DNA of 64,000 bases from Gammaproteobacteria bacterium (lineage in GTDB: Bacteria > Pseudomonadota > Gammaproteobacteria > Xanthomonadales > Wenzhouxiangellaceae), in contig PWYW01000018.1 in assembly GCA_003567685.1 (NCBI GenBank), positions 62,001 through 126,000 on the forward strand, in the 5' to 3' direction. Under the pieces are notes generated by a model. The model was not told where the DNA came from and did not search any database. It was given only the letters and a program-made list of their open reading frames with translations. This document shows positions 7,938 through 15,728 of this stretch, one piece after another (the first letter of the stretch is position 1; the number at the start of each line of letters is the position of its first letter). The position numbers and the translations under genes are program-made.

Positions 7938-9227
7938 TTAGCCAATGACCGGCGTCTGGTCGGTCGATGAGAGCCAGTGACTCAAGGCCTGATCGAGTCT
8001 GTCGGCAGCGACCAGTTCCGGCTCGCGATCTCCGCGCATCGGCTTGATCTGCACTTGGCCGGCTTGCCACTCGGCCTCGCCCAGAACCAGGGCCAATCCC
8101 GCGCCGCTGCGATCAGCTCGCTTGAATTGGGCCTTGAAACTGCCGCCAGCCAAGTCCATCGTCAGCAGCAGATCGGGCAAACGTTCACGGAGTCTTTCGG
8201 CCAGCGCCAGCGTGAAGCCCAACGGCGCCTGGCTGACCAGATAGACCTGTGGGACTTGCCGGTGTTCCGTGCCGTCGGCTTCAAGCAAGCTGAGGAGTCG
8301 CTCTGCTCCCATGGCGAAACCGATTCCCGGGGTCGGTTTTCCGCCTTGCATGGCAACCAGATCGTCGTAGCGTCCTCCGGCACACACGGTGCCCTGAGCC
8401 CCCAAATCGTCGGTGATCCACTCAAATACCGTGCGGCAATAATAGTCCAGCCCACGGACTAGCCCGGGATTGACCGTGTACGCCACTCCCAATTGATCGA
8501 GCAAGTCGCAGACAGTCGCGAAATGGTCACGGGCCTCGTCACCCAGGTGGTCGCCCAGCCGAGGGGCGTCGGCCATGATCGCCTGGGTCTGAGGGTTTTT
8601 GCTGTCGAAAATCCTGAGCGGGTTGGCATCAAGACGACGCTGGCTGTCCTCATCCAATTGGGTCCGGAAGGGTTCAAGGTAATTGATCAGTCGCTCGCGA
8701 TACTGCAGGCGATCCTGCTTGTCACCCAGGGTGTTGATTTCCAGTCGGACCCTGTCGGACAAGCCCAGCAGCCGCCACAGTCGCTCGACCACGAGAATCA
8801 GTTCCACGTCAGTGCCTGGCTGAGGCAAACCGAAAACCTCGGCGCCGAATTGGTGGAATTGCCGTTGTCGACCCTTCTGGGGGCGTTCGTGGCGAAACAT
8901 TGGCCCGCGATACCAGGCCTTCAGGCCCGGCGTGTGCAGCAGGCCGTGCTGAATGGCCGAGCGCACCACGCCCGCGGTTCCTTCCGGTCTGAGACTCAGT
9001 AAGTCCCCGTTCCGGTCATTGAAGGCATACATTTCCTTCTCGACCACGTCGGTGGTTTGCCCCATCGCTCGCGTGAAAACCTCGGCCTGTTCGAGAATCG
9101 GGGTCCGGATTTCCTCGAACCCATAGGCCGTGAACAGCTGCGCAATGATGGATTCGAGCCACTGCCAGGAAGGAGAGTGTTCCGGCAGGATGTCGTGCAT
9201 TCCGCGAATGGACTGGATCTTTTTCAT
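7938..9227 (-). CDS. hisS: Histidyl-tRNA synthetase
   Basis: This class II aminoacyl-tRNA synthetase charges tRNA-His. The 429-residue protein starts with the classical MKKIQSIRGMHDILP, carries motif 2 around RPEGTAGVVR and the FRHERPQKGR segment, and has the HisRS-specific LVRGLDYYCRTVFEW stretch and GGRYD. The C-terminal anticodon-binding domain begins near residue 330. It lies between rodZ and yfgM. In E. coli ispG would sit just upstream; here only a 105-bp spacer with a strong hairpin is found. Confidence 0.97.
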   Translation of the reverse strand: MKKIQSIRGMHDILPEHSPSWQWLESIIAQLFTAYGFEEIRTPILEQAEVFTRAMGQTTDVVEKEMYAFNDRNGDLLSLRPEGTAGVVRSAIQHGLLHTPGLKAWYRGPMFRHERPQKGRQRQFHQFGAEVFGLPQPGTDVELILVVERLWRLLGLSDRVRLEINTLGDKQDRLQYRERLINYLEPFRTQLDEDSQRRLDANPLRIFDSKNPQTQAIMADAPRLGDHLGDEARDHFATVCDLLDQLGVAYTVNPGLVRGLDYYCRTVFEWITDDLGAQGTVCAGGRYDDLVAMQGGKPTPGIGFAMGAERLLSLLEADGTEHRQVPQVYLVSQAPLGFTLALAERLRERLPDLLLTMDLAGGSFKAQFKRADRSGAGLALVLGEAEWQAGQVQIKPMRGDREPELVAADRLDQALSHWLSSTDQTPVIG

Positions 9228-9241
9228 TGTTCAAATCCCAC

Positions 9242-9266
9242 GAAAGCCCGCCTGTGGCGGGCTTTC
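9242..9266. terminator. Perfect 11-bp hairpin between rodZ and hisS
   Basis: Positions 9242-9252 (GAAAGCCCGCC) pair perfectly with 9256-9266 around a TGT loop. The stem carries A's on one side and T's on the other, the symmetry of bidirectional intrinsic terminators, although no long U-tract follows on either strand. On the minus strand it lies after the rodZ stop and 15 bp before the hisS start codon, so it could separate the ndk-rodZ transcript from hisS or act in the hisS leader. Confidence 0.65.
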
Positions 9267-9332
9267 TCAATGGTGTGTCAAACCACCAGGCGTTCGCGAT
9301 CGAATCGAAAACGTCCAGCGTCCAGGCTGGCC

Positions 9333-10301
9333 TTAATCGTTGCTGACGACGTTTCCGTCCTCGTCCAGCCTGAGTTGGACAAGCCCGCTGCGATTTTGGC
9401 CTTCGAAGGAAACCGTCTGTTCATTGAGGGTGAGTTCAACGGCATTGGCTCGACCCAACAAAAGTCTGAAGGGAGGTTCTGCCAGGTAGCTGCGCTCGGC
9501 GCCCGCTCTGAGCAAGTCGAATTCAAGCCGGCGATCATTGGCATCGTAAACCTCGACCCAGCTATCGTCGCTTAATCTCAACATGAGTTGGCGGCGAGGA
9601 TCGATGGTCTCGGGCTCGAGCAAGGCCACGCCCTCGAATGCTGGCTCGACCGCTGGGGCCGTCGCCTCTTCGAGTCGGGTATCAACCAGTGGGCGTACCG
9701 GCAGTGCGGATGCGGAAGTGCGACGTGGTGAATCCTCGTCCGTCGTCTCGGTTGCCGAATCGCCACCAATCGCCCGGCTCAGTCGAGTCAATCCATCAAT
9801 TCTTTGTGTCTGCCCGGGCTGAGAAGCATCGGTTGCTGCCGTCTGGCCATAGTCCTGGTCGAGTATGCGCGAACCTGTCTGGACATAGAACAGTACGAGT
9901 GGAATGACGACTACCGCGGTGGCTAGCGCATAACTGGCCCGCTTGAAGTGACGCTCCAGTCGACTGGCACGGCGATCGACCGGCAACACCTCCTTGAGAT
10001 CAGGCGGCGGCTCCTGACTGAGCAGTGCCAGCAATGGAACTGGGTCCAGGCCGAGCAATCGTGCGTAATTGCTGACGTAGCCGCGTCGATAAATCGGTGC
10101 CACATGATCAATGCGACCCTCTTCAATTGACGACACCACGCTGACAGCGAGGTGGAGACTTCGGGCCACCTGATCACGCTCGAGCCCCCTGTTCAGCCTG
10201 GCTTGCGCCAATTGCTGGCCAATCTCGGCGTAATGGTTGATGGGCGTTCGGTCTTTGTTTTGCTGATCGGCGTTGCTGGACGCCTGTTGTTGATCAGTCA
10301 T
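9333..10301 (-). CDS. rodZ: Cytoskeletal/transmembrane regulator RodZ
   Basis: RodZ links MreB filaments to the cell-wall elongation machinery. The 322-residue protein has a cytoplasmic Xre-type helix-turn-helix domain (about 24-90, including YRRGYVSNYARLLGLDP), a basic juxtamembrane segment, one membrane helix (about 123-140), a low-complexity Ser/Thr-rich periplasmic linker, and a C-terminal beta-rich domain of the DUF4115 type (about 225-320). Its 5' end overlaps pilF by 8 nt. Length matches the family. Confidence 0.93.
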   Translation of the reverse strand: MTDQQQASSNADQQNKDRTPINHYAEIGQQLAQARLNRGLERDQVARSLHLAVSVVSSIEEGRIDHVAPIYRRGYVSNYARLLGLDPVPLLALLSQEPPPDLKEVLPVDRRASRLERHFKRASYALATAVVVIPLVLFYVQTGSRILDQDYGQTAATDASQPGQTQRIDGLTRLSRAIGGDSATETTDEDSPRRTSASALPVRPLVDTRLEEATAPAVEPAFEGVALLEPETIDPRRQLMLRLSDDSWVEVYDANDRRLEFDLLRAGAERSYLAEPPFRLLLGRANAVELTLNEQTVSFEGQNRSGLVQLRLDEDGNVVSND

Positions 10302-11082
10302 TTTGTTCTAAAAGCCTCCTCAACTCCCTTGCTTCACTCGAATCTGGAAAGTCTTCTTCGAGACGTCGAGCATACCCGTCGGCCTGGGCTGGATTATTCA
10401 GGCCGGATTCGATTCGATACCCTAGCAGCAGCGCTCCCGGGTCTTCCCTCGCCACTGCTTCAAAACGCTGCAAAAACGCACGGGCTCTTAATGATTCATC
10501 CCGCAAATAGGACACCTTGGCTAGCTGGAACAAAGCATCCGGATACAACGAGTCATACTCTAGCGCCGTTCTGAGTTGCCGCTCGGCTCGTTCGAGGTCG
10601 CCATTGCGACGGGAACAGGCGCCGGCATTTGCCCAGGCGACTTCGGGGGTATCGTAAAACGGATCATCGATTGCGCGCATGAAATGCCGCTCGGCCTGAT
10701 TGAAATCGCCCTGACGGCAAAGGAACACCGCATAAGCATTCTGCGTTGCTCCATCGTTGGGGGCCAACCGAGACGCCTGGCGATAGTGCCGCCCGGCCTG
10801 CTGGGAATCGTTGATGGTTTCGTAAATCAGAGCGAGCGCAAGGTGGGCGGGCACATGTTCCGGATCATGTCGAAGCGCGGTCTCGAGCTTCTCCATTGCC
10901 AGCTGCAATTGGCCACGTTCCATGTAGCCAATGCCGAGACGTGTATTGACTTCGGCGCCGCGGACGGGACTGATGCGATCCATGCCACTGCCAGTCTCGG
11001 CGTGTTGGCTGCCCATGCCGGCACAGGCACCCAGTAGCGCCATCAAAAACAGTAAAAGTAGCCCTCGCGCGATCACTTTCAT
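10294..11082 (-). CDS. pilF: Type IV pilus biogenesis/stability lipoprotein PilF (PilW)
   Basis: PilF is an outer-membrane TPR lipoprotein needed to assemble the PilQ secretin. The 262-residue precursor has a lipoprotein signal with lipobox LGAC (Cys20) and consecutive TPR motifs (for example LGIGYMERGQLQLAMEKLE, LALIYETINDSQQAGRHY, ANAGACSRRNGDLERAE). The position between rlmN and rodZ is conserved in pilus-forming gammaproteobacteria. It overlaps rlmN by ATGA (11079-11082). Together with pilH at 44.6 kb it implies twitching motility. Confidence 0.94.
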   Translation of the reverse strand: MKVIARGLLLLFLMALLGACAGMGSQHAETGSGMDRISPVRGAEVNTRLGIGYMERGQLQLAMEKLETALRHDPEHVPAHLALALIYETINDSQQAGRHYRQASRLAPNDGATQNAYAVFLCRQGDFNQAERHFMRAIDDPFYDTPEVAWANAGACSRRNGDLERAERQLRTALEYDSLYPDALFQLAKVSYLRDESLRARAFLQRFEAVAREDPGALLLGYRIESGLNNPAQADGYARRLEEDFPDSSEARELRRLLEQND

Positions 11083-12206
11083 GCGGTCAGGGCCTGTCGG
11101 GCGAGCTGTTCCTGAACGACCCGTCGACGCTCGCTGGGGCTCAACAGCTGACCGACGAGTTGACCACAGGCCGCGTCGATATCGTCACCGCGCGTCTTGC
11201 GAACAGTGGTGATGATCCCGGCAGCCCGAGTTATCTTCTGGAATTCGTAGATGGCCTCATCCGTCGACGGCTGGAAAGGCGTTCCCGGGAAGGGGTTGAA
11301 AGGGATCAGGTTGATTTTGCATGGCAACCCGTTGAGCAATCTGACCAGGCCCTTGGCCTGCGCTCGACCGTCGTTCACGCCATTGATCATGGTGTATTCG
11401 AAGGTAATCGAGCGGCGGTGATGCACTCGGACGAAGCGCTGGCAGGCGGCCATCAACGCTTCCAGCGGGTATTTGCGATTCAGAGGTACCAGACGTTCCC
11501 GCAATTCATCGGTAGGCGCATGCAGGGAGACGGCCAGAGCAAACTCTTCACCATCAGCCAGTTGATCGATTCCAGGTACGACACCCGCCGTGGATATCGT
11601 GACCCGCCTGGAAGCCAGGCCATAAGCCAGATCGTTGCGCAAAAGTGCCAGCGCAGGGATGACGGCATCGAGATTGAGCAACGGTTCACCCATGCCCATG
11701 AAGACGATATTGGTAACTTTCCGGTCGCCGAATCGCCCATCAGCCAGGGTGTTGACCGCATGCCACACCTGGCCAATGATCTCGGCGCTGCTGAGGTTGC
11801 GCTTGAAGCCCTGGGTCGCCGTTGAGCAGAAGGTGCAGTTGAGCATGCAGCCAACCTGAGACGAGATACAAAGGGTGCCGCGCGTTTCCTCAGGGATGAA
11901 AACCGTTTCGACCGCGCTACCACCAGCTTCCGACAAAAGCCACTTGACTGTGCCGTCTGCCGAGCACTGCTCTCGAATGACTCGAGGGGGGACGATTTCA
12001 GCGACGGATGCCAGTTTCTCCCGCAGGTTGCGGGAGAGATCTGTCATCTGCTCAAAGTCGGTAACACCACGCTGGTGGATCCACTGCAACAGCTGCCGCG
12101 CACGGTAAGGCTTTTCGCCCAGTTCGGCAAAATAACCTTCCAGACCGGCCTGATCGAGACCGATCAGGTTGGTTTTGATGGCGGGCCCAGCGGCCATGAT
12201 TTTCAC
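11079..12206 (-). CDS. rlmN: Dual-specificity 23S rRNA/tRNA (adenine-C2) methyltransferase RlmN
   Basis: RlmN is a radical-SAM enzyme that methylates A2503 of 23S rRNA and A37 of certain tRNAs. The 375-residue protein has the CxxxCxxC cluster motif (Cys120, 124, 127). The two mechanistic Cys residues are at about 113 (in TLC) and 347 (in AACGQL). Other family blocks include NIVFMGMGEPL and EYTMINGVND. Translation may start at the GTG at 12206 or the ATG three codons later; neither has a strong ribosome site. Confidence 0.96.
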   Translation of the reverse strand: MKIMAAGPAIKTNLIGLDQAGLEGYFAELGEKPYRARQLLQWIHQRGVTDFEQMTDLSRNLREKLASVAEIVPPRVIREQCSADGTVKWLLSEAGGSAVETVFIPEETRGTLCISSQVGCMLNCTFCSTATQGFKRNLSSAEIIGQVWHAVNTLADGRFGDRKVTNIVFMGMGEPLLNLDAVIPALALLRNDLAYGLASRRVTISTAGVVPGIDQLADGEEFALAVSLHAPTDELRERLVPLNRKYPLEALMAACQRFVRVHHRRSITFEYTMINGVNDGRAQAKGLVRLLNGLPCKINLIPFNPFPGTPFQPSTDEAIYEFQKITRAAGIITTVRKTRGDDIDAACGQLVGQLLSPSERRRVVQEQLARQALTA

Positions 12207-12220
12207 TTGGTTACAAAGTC

Positions 12221-12640
12221 TTAGCGTGAGTATATCTCATCGTCGCCAAAAAAGAAGGCGATCTCCGTGCGCGCGGTATCTTCCGCGTCGGAGCCGTGCA
12301 CGGCGTTGGCATCGATACTGTCGGCGAAGTCGGCGCGAATGGTTCCCGGCGCTGCCTGGCGTGGGTCGGTCGCACCCATCAGTTCACGATTGCGAGTGAT
12401 GGCTTCAGGGCCTTCGAGGACCTGGATCATGACCGGGCCTGAGGTCATGAATTTCACCAAATCGGCGAAGAAGGGGCGCTCGCGATGGACGCCGTAGAAA
12501 CCCTCGGCTTCTTCGGTGCTCAGGTGTTTCATGCGGGCAGCCACAACCTTCAGTCCAGCGCGCTCGAAGCGGCTGTAGATTTCGCCAATCACGTTCTTGG
12601 CGACGGCGTCGGGCTTGATGATGGACAAAGTGCGTTGCAT
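12221..12640 (-). CDS. ndk: Nucleoside diphosphate kinase
   Basis: Ndk transfers the gamma phosphate of ATP to nucleoside diphosphates via a phospho-His intermediate. The 139-residue protein contains the active-site His115 in [12 protein letters not shown] and the conserved N-terminal [12 protein letters not shown]-like block ([11 protein letters not shown]). The ATG at 12640 is chosen because GGAG lies six bases upstream; a TTG four codons earlier is unlikely. It heads the ndk-rlmN-pilF-rodZ run. Confidence 0.97.
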   Translation of the reverse strand: MQRTLSIIKPDAVAKNVIGEIYSRFERAGLKVVAARMKHLSTEEAEGFYGVHRERPFFADLVKFMTSGPVMIQVLEGPEAITRNRELMGATDPRQAAPGTIRADFADSIDANAVHGSDAEDTARTEIAFFFGDDEIYSR

Positions 12641-12836
12641 GGGAGTCTCCAATTCTTCAGTCTGATGGTGGTCGGTAAGACCGGCTGTCTATTTCAGCCG
12701 GAAAACTCCCCATTTTACCCGTATTGGCGGCTCCTCGTGGCCGACCAGGCAATGTTTTGATTCTGCTGCATTGACGATTGCTGGTGGGCGGAACGTTCAT
12801 GGAGCAATGGGCGAGCGATCAGAAAAATCAAAGCGC

Positions 12837-12895
12837 TGGACATAATGAAACTTGTAAGCATAAGTGAACCCTAATATGATGTTGACATAATATTC
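12837..12895 (+). promoter_or_regulatory. Candidate promoter and operator for the sqr operon
   Basis: Upstream of the SQR gene, TGGACA (12837-12842; 5 of 6 matches to the -35 consensus) is followed after 16 bp by CATAAG (12859-12864; 4 of 6 to the -10). Just downstream is an imperfect inverted repeat: 12872-12881 (TAATATGATG) against 12886-12895, 8 of 10 pairs with a 4-bp spacer. That location, near the expected +1, is where a repressor site would act. The region is AT-rich compared with its surroundings. This is inferred from pattern only; no regulator gene is adjacent. Confidence 0.35.
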
Positions 12896-12910
12896 ACGGG
12901 GTAGAGAACG

Positions 12911-14248
12911 ATGAAAGACCGCAACCTTGACCTGCAATCAGGTCGTCGACAGTTCCTCAAGGCCGCCGGGCTTGGTAGTCTGGCGTTGGGTGCCGCCAGC
13001 AGTGGCCTGGTGGTCAGCCGCCCTGCCCAGGCGTTGAGCACCCGTGCCCGTATCGTGATTGTTGGCGCCGGCGCTGCCGGCATCGCTGCCGCCAACCGCT
13101 TCTCGCGCGAGCTGAACGGTGCTGAAATCATCATCATTGACAAGCGCGAGCGCCATCTCTACCAGCCCGGCCTCACACTGGTGGCGACCGGGCTGTGGAA
13201 GCCTGGCAAGGTCATTGATCGAAATGATCGCTACATGCCCTCGAACGTGCGCTGGATTCACGACATGGTCAGCGAATTCGACCCGGAAGCCAACCAGGTC
13301 ACGACCGGCTCGGGCGAGCGTATTGACTATGACTTTCTGCTTGTTTCGACCGGCCTGACCGTCGATTTTGATGCCGTTGAAGGCATGAGCCCGGAATTGA
13401 TCGGACAGCACGGTATCGGTTGTGTCTACGACAATCCGGAGCATGCCAGCCGCACCTGGACCATGATTGACCAGTTTTTGACCACCGGAGGCGTGGGTCT
13501 TTTCACTCGCGGGCCGGGCGGCATCAAGTGTGCCGGGGCGCCACTCAAGGTCACCATGCTGACGGAAGATCTTGCCCGGCGCCGCGGGCAACGCGATGCT
13601 GTGAGCATGGTCTACAACTCGCCGTCCGAAGGCCTGTTCTCGCAGCCCGACATGGACCAATTCCTCAAGCAGGAATTTCCCAGTCGGGACATTGCCATCA
13701 ACTGGAACCATCGCCTGGTGGGCATTGAACCCGAACTCAAGCGGGCCACGTTTGCCACCCCGAATGGCGAGCAACGGATCGACTACGATTTCATTCATGT
13801 GGTGCCGCCGATGCGCGCGCCCGACCCGCTCGGCAACAGCGCGCTGGCCTGGCAGGACGGTCCGTTTGCCGACGACGGTAACTGGATGGAAGTTGACCGC
13901 GCCACGTTGCAGCACGCCCGTTTCCCCAACGTTTTTGGGGCGGGCGATTGCGTGGGCACGCCGATCGGCAAGACCGCGGCCAGCGTCAAGGCCCAGGTGC
14001 CGGTTGCCGTCGAGAACATGCTGGCCATCATCCAGGGGCGCGAGCCGGTGTCGCAATACGATGGCTACACCTCCTGCCCCCTGATCACCGGACAGGGACG
14101 CGGCATTCTGGTCGAGTTCGACTATGCGCTGAACATGGTTCCGTCCTTCCCCTTCATCAACCCGTACCGTGAGCATTGGGTGCCCTGGGTGATGAAAGAC
14201 CGCATGCTGCTGCCCGCCTATAACGCGATGCTTCGCGGCCGAATCTGA
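12911..14248 (+). CDS. sqr: Sulfide:quinone oxidoreductase, type II-like, with Tat signal
   Basis: SQR oxidises sulfide to zero-valent sulfur and passes electrons to quinone. The 445-residue flavoprotein has a Rossmann FAD loop (VGAGAAG, 51-57) and GAGDC (344-348). It keeps both Cys blocks of human SQOR-type enzymes: Cys207 in IKCAGAPLK and Cys389 in YTSCPLIT. A twin-arginine signal precedes it: GRRQFLK (11-17), a hydrophobic stretch, and a likely cleavage near PAQA (38-41). Export by Tat suggests the enzyme works on the periplasmic face. The ribosome site is GGGGTAGAG before the ATG. It heads a three-gene operon with a small membrane protein and a porin. A related flavocytochrome-c-type sulfide dehydrogenase is the main alternative. 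Confidence 0.85.
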   Translation: MKDRNLDLQSGRRQFLKAAGLGSLALGAASSGLVVSRPAQALSTRARIVIVGAGAAGIAAANRFSRELNGAEIIIIDKRERHLYQPGLTLVATGLWKPGKVIDRNDRYMPSNVRWIHDMVSEFDPEANQVTTGSGERIDYDFLLVSTGLTVDFDAVEGMSPELIGQHGIGCVYDNPEHASRTWTMIDQFLTTGGVGLFTRGPGGIKCAGAPLKVTMLTEDLARRRGQRDAVSMVYNSPSEGLFSQPDMDQFLKQEFPSRDIAINWNHRLVGIEPELKRATFATPNGEQRIDYDFIHVVPPMRAPDPLGNSALAWQDGPFADDGNWMEVDRATLQHARFPNVFGAGDCVGTPIGKTAASVKAQVPVAVENMLAIIQGREPVSQYDGYTSCPLITGQGRGILVEFDYALNMVPSFPFINPYREHWVPWVMKDRMLLPAYNAMLRGRI

Positions 14249-14263
14249 CAGGAGTTTCCCGAC

Positions 14264-14608
14264 ATGGCGTTTTCACTGTTTGGCATCCTTGCCGTCATTC
14301 TTGAGGCCATCCGGCCGTTTCTCTGGCTGATTGCCGCCGTTGTAGTGATCGAGTTGCTGGTGCTTTTCCGTCTGCTCGGTCGACGCGGGCATGCCTGGCG
14401 CAAAGCGTTGCGCCCGGCCCTGCTGCTGGGCGGAGTGGTCATGGTAGTGGCTGTTTTCATCGGCCCGTGGCTGACCTCGGCCGGTTTTGCGGATCTGGTC
14501 GGCCTGCTGGACTGGCTGTCGCTGATTGGCGGCAGCATCGCGGCCGGCCTGGTTGCCGCCCTGCTCTTCTGGCCGTTGCTGACGCTGGTGGGGGGGCGCC
14601 GCGCATGA
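14264..14608 (+). CDS. Small membrane protein in the sqr operon
   Basis: The 114-residue protein has three hydrophobic segments (about 5-35, 48-70 and 80-108) and a basic loop with RLLGRRGHAWRKALR between the first two. It follows sqr by 15 bp and overlaps the porin gene by ATGA (14605-14608). Small membrane proteins occur beside SQR-like genes in other proteobacteria (possibly the DUF5368 family, from memory and unverified). A role as membrane anchor or quinone-side partner for SQR is inference from context only. Confidence 0.75.
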   Translation: MAFSLFGILAVILEAIRPFLWLIAAVVVIELLVLFRLLGRRGHAWRKALRPALLLGGVVMVVAVFIGPWLTSAGFADLVGLLDWLSLIGGSIAAGLVAALLFWPLLTLVGGRRA

Positions 14609-15654
14609 CCTTGCGGAAGCTTGTTGTCTGCGCAGGGCTTACTGCCGGGCTGATGGCTCAGGCCGCTCCGTCACTGGCCGACGATCGCCAGCATCTGAGC
14701 CTGCTGCTCAGGGTGCAACCCGAGGCAGTCAACGCCAGCGGTGACATTCCAGATCGTCGTGGCTCCAGCGGCACGTCGATCACTGATGGCTGGGGCAACG
14801 GCGTGGCCAACAGCCACAATTGGGGCGCCTTCTTTGCCGATGCGCATCATCGCTTCGATGAGAACTGGCGGCTGTTTGCCCGCTACGGTCTGAATGTCGA
14901 CATGGAGGGCCTCAAATCGGGTGACGCGCGCGAGCGGGAGGTCGAGATTGGCCTGAACACACCGATCGGCGAGTTTCGCGCAGGCCGCCTGGAAACCCCT
15001 TACAAGCGGGCGGCGCTGGGCTGGGACCCGCTCAACGCCACCTTCATGCAGGCCCGGGCCAACACCGGACGAAGCGGCGGTGCCTTTGGTCATGGCGGCT
15101 ACGTCGATAACGCCCTGGGCTACACGCATCAGTTCGGCACCATCGGCGTCGATGCCTTTGCCGCCGTTGACCGCTTGTCGAACGTGGGCAGCCGTCTGGC
15201 CGACGACAATCTGGTTTGGGCGTTTTCGCTCAACGCACCACTGGGCCCTGTGGACGTAGTGCTGTCGCACATCGATGCCAGCCGCTTCGACGGCGGTCCG
15301 GCCAAGCGCACCGGCACCAAGCTGGGCGCACGCTGGAACGAAGGCCCCTGGACGCTGGCCGGCCACTATGAGTTTCGCGGCGAGGGTCTGGAAGACGGGG
15401 ATTTTCTGTTTCTTTCCACCAGCTATCGCCATGAGCAATGGCAGTTCAGCCTGAATTACGGCCACTTCAGCGAAGACGAAACGCCGGGAGACGATGCCCG
15501 CTACCTCGCCTTGGGTGCTCGTTACTCGGTCAGCCCGCTGATTTCCTTTCACGGCGGCCTTCGCCGGGTGGAACGGGACCAGAGCGGCGATGAGCACATC
15601 GCCGGCCTGGGTGCTCGCTTCATTTTCCGGACAGGAAATCTGCTCGCGCAATAG
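14605..15654 (+). CDS. Outer-membrane porin (Gram-negative porin family)
   Basis: The 349-residue precursor has a signal peptide (MTLRKLVVCAG..., cleavage likely after the ALA-like site near residue 25). Alternating hydrophobic/polar beta strands follow, with many aromatic residues, typical of 16-stranded porins. Recognisable elements include NSHNWGAFFADAHHRFDENW, the repeated GRLETPYKR/GLNTPIG patterns and LGYTHQFG. It ends in TGNLLAQ rather than the usual terminal Phe, which is uncommon for a BAM substrate. The start overlaps the previous stop by 4 nt. Operon placement suggests it admits a substrate or releases a product linked to sulfide oxidation, but specificity cannot be read from sequence. 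Confidence 0.8.
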   Translation: MTLRKLVVCAGLTAGLMAQAAPSLADDRQHLSLLLRVQPEAVNASGDIPDRRGSSGTSITDGWGNGVANSHNWGAFFADAHHRFDENWRLFARYGLNVDMEGLKSGDAREREVEIGLNTPIGEFRAGRLETPYKRAALGWDPLNATFMQARANTGRSGGAFGHGGYVDNALGYTHQFGTIGVDAFAAVDRLSNVGSRLADDNLVWAFSLNAPLGPVDVVLSHIDASRFDGGPAKRTGTKLGARWNEGPWTLAGHYEFRGEGLEDGDFLFLSTSYRHEQWQFSLNYGHFSEDETPGDDARYLALGARYSVSPLISFHGGLRRVERDQSGDEHIAGLGARFIFRTGNLLAQ

Positions 15655-15728
15655 GCAGACGGAACACCCGGTTTCGGCGAATTGACCTCGGCCAGCTACA
15701 CTGCAGACCGTTTCCGAGCGAGAACCTC

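Noticed and set aside
12882-12887. Perfect TTGACA upstream of sqr
   Set aside because: It lies only 23 bp before the start codon, so no -10 and transcript start can fit downstream; it is part of the inverted repeat.
12938-14176. 412-codon antisense frame opposite sqr
   Set aside because: Low-complexity composition with no motifs; the sqr frame has a ribosome site, Tat signal and active-site Cys.
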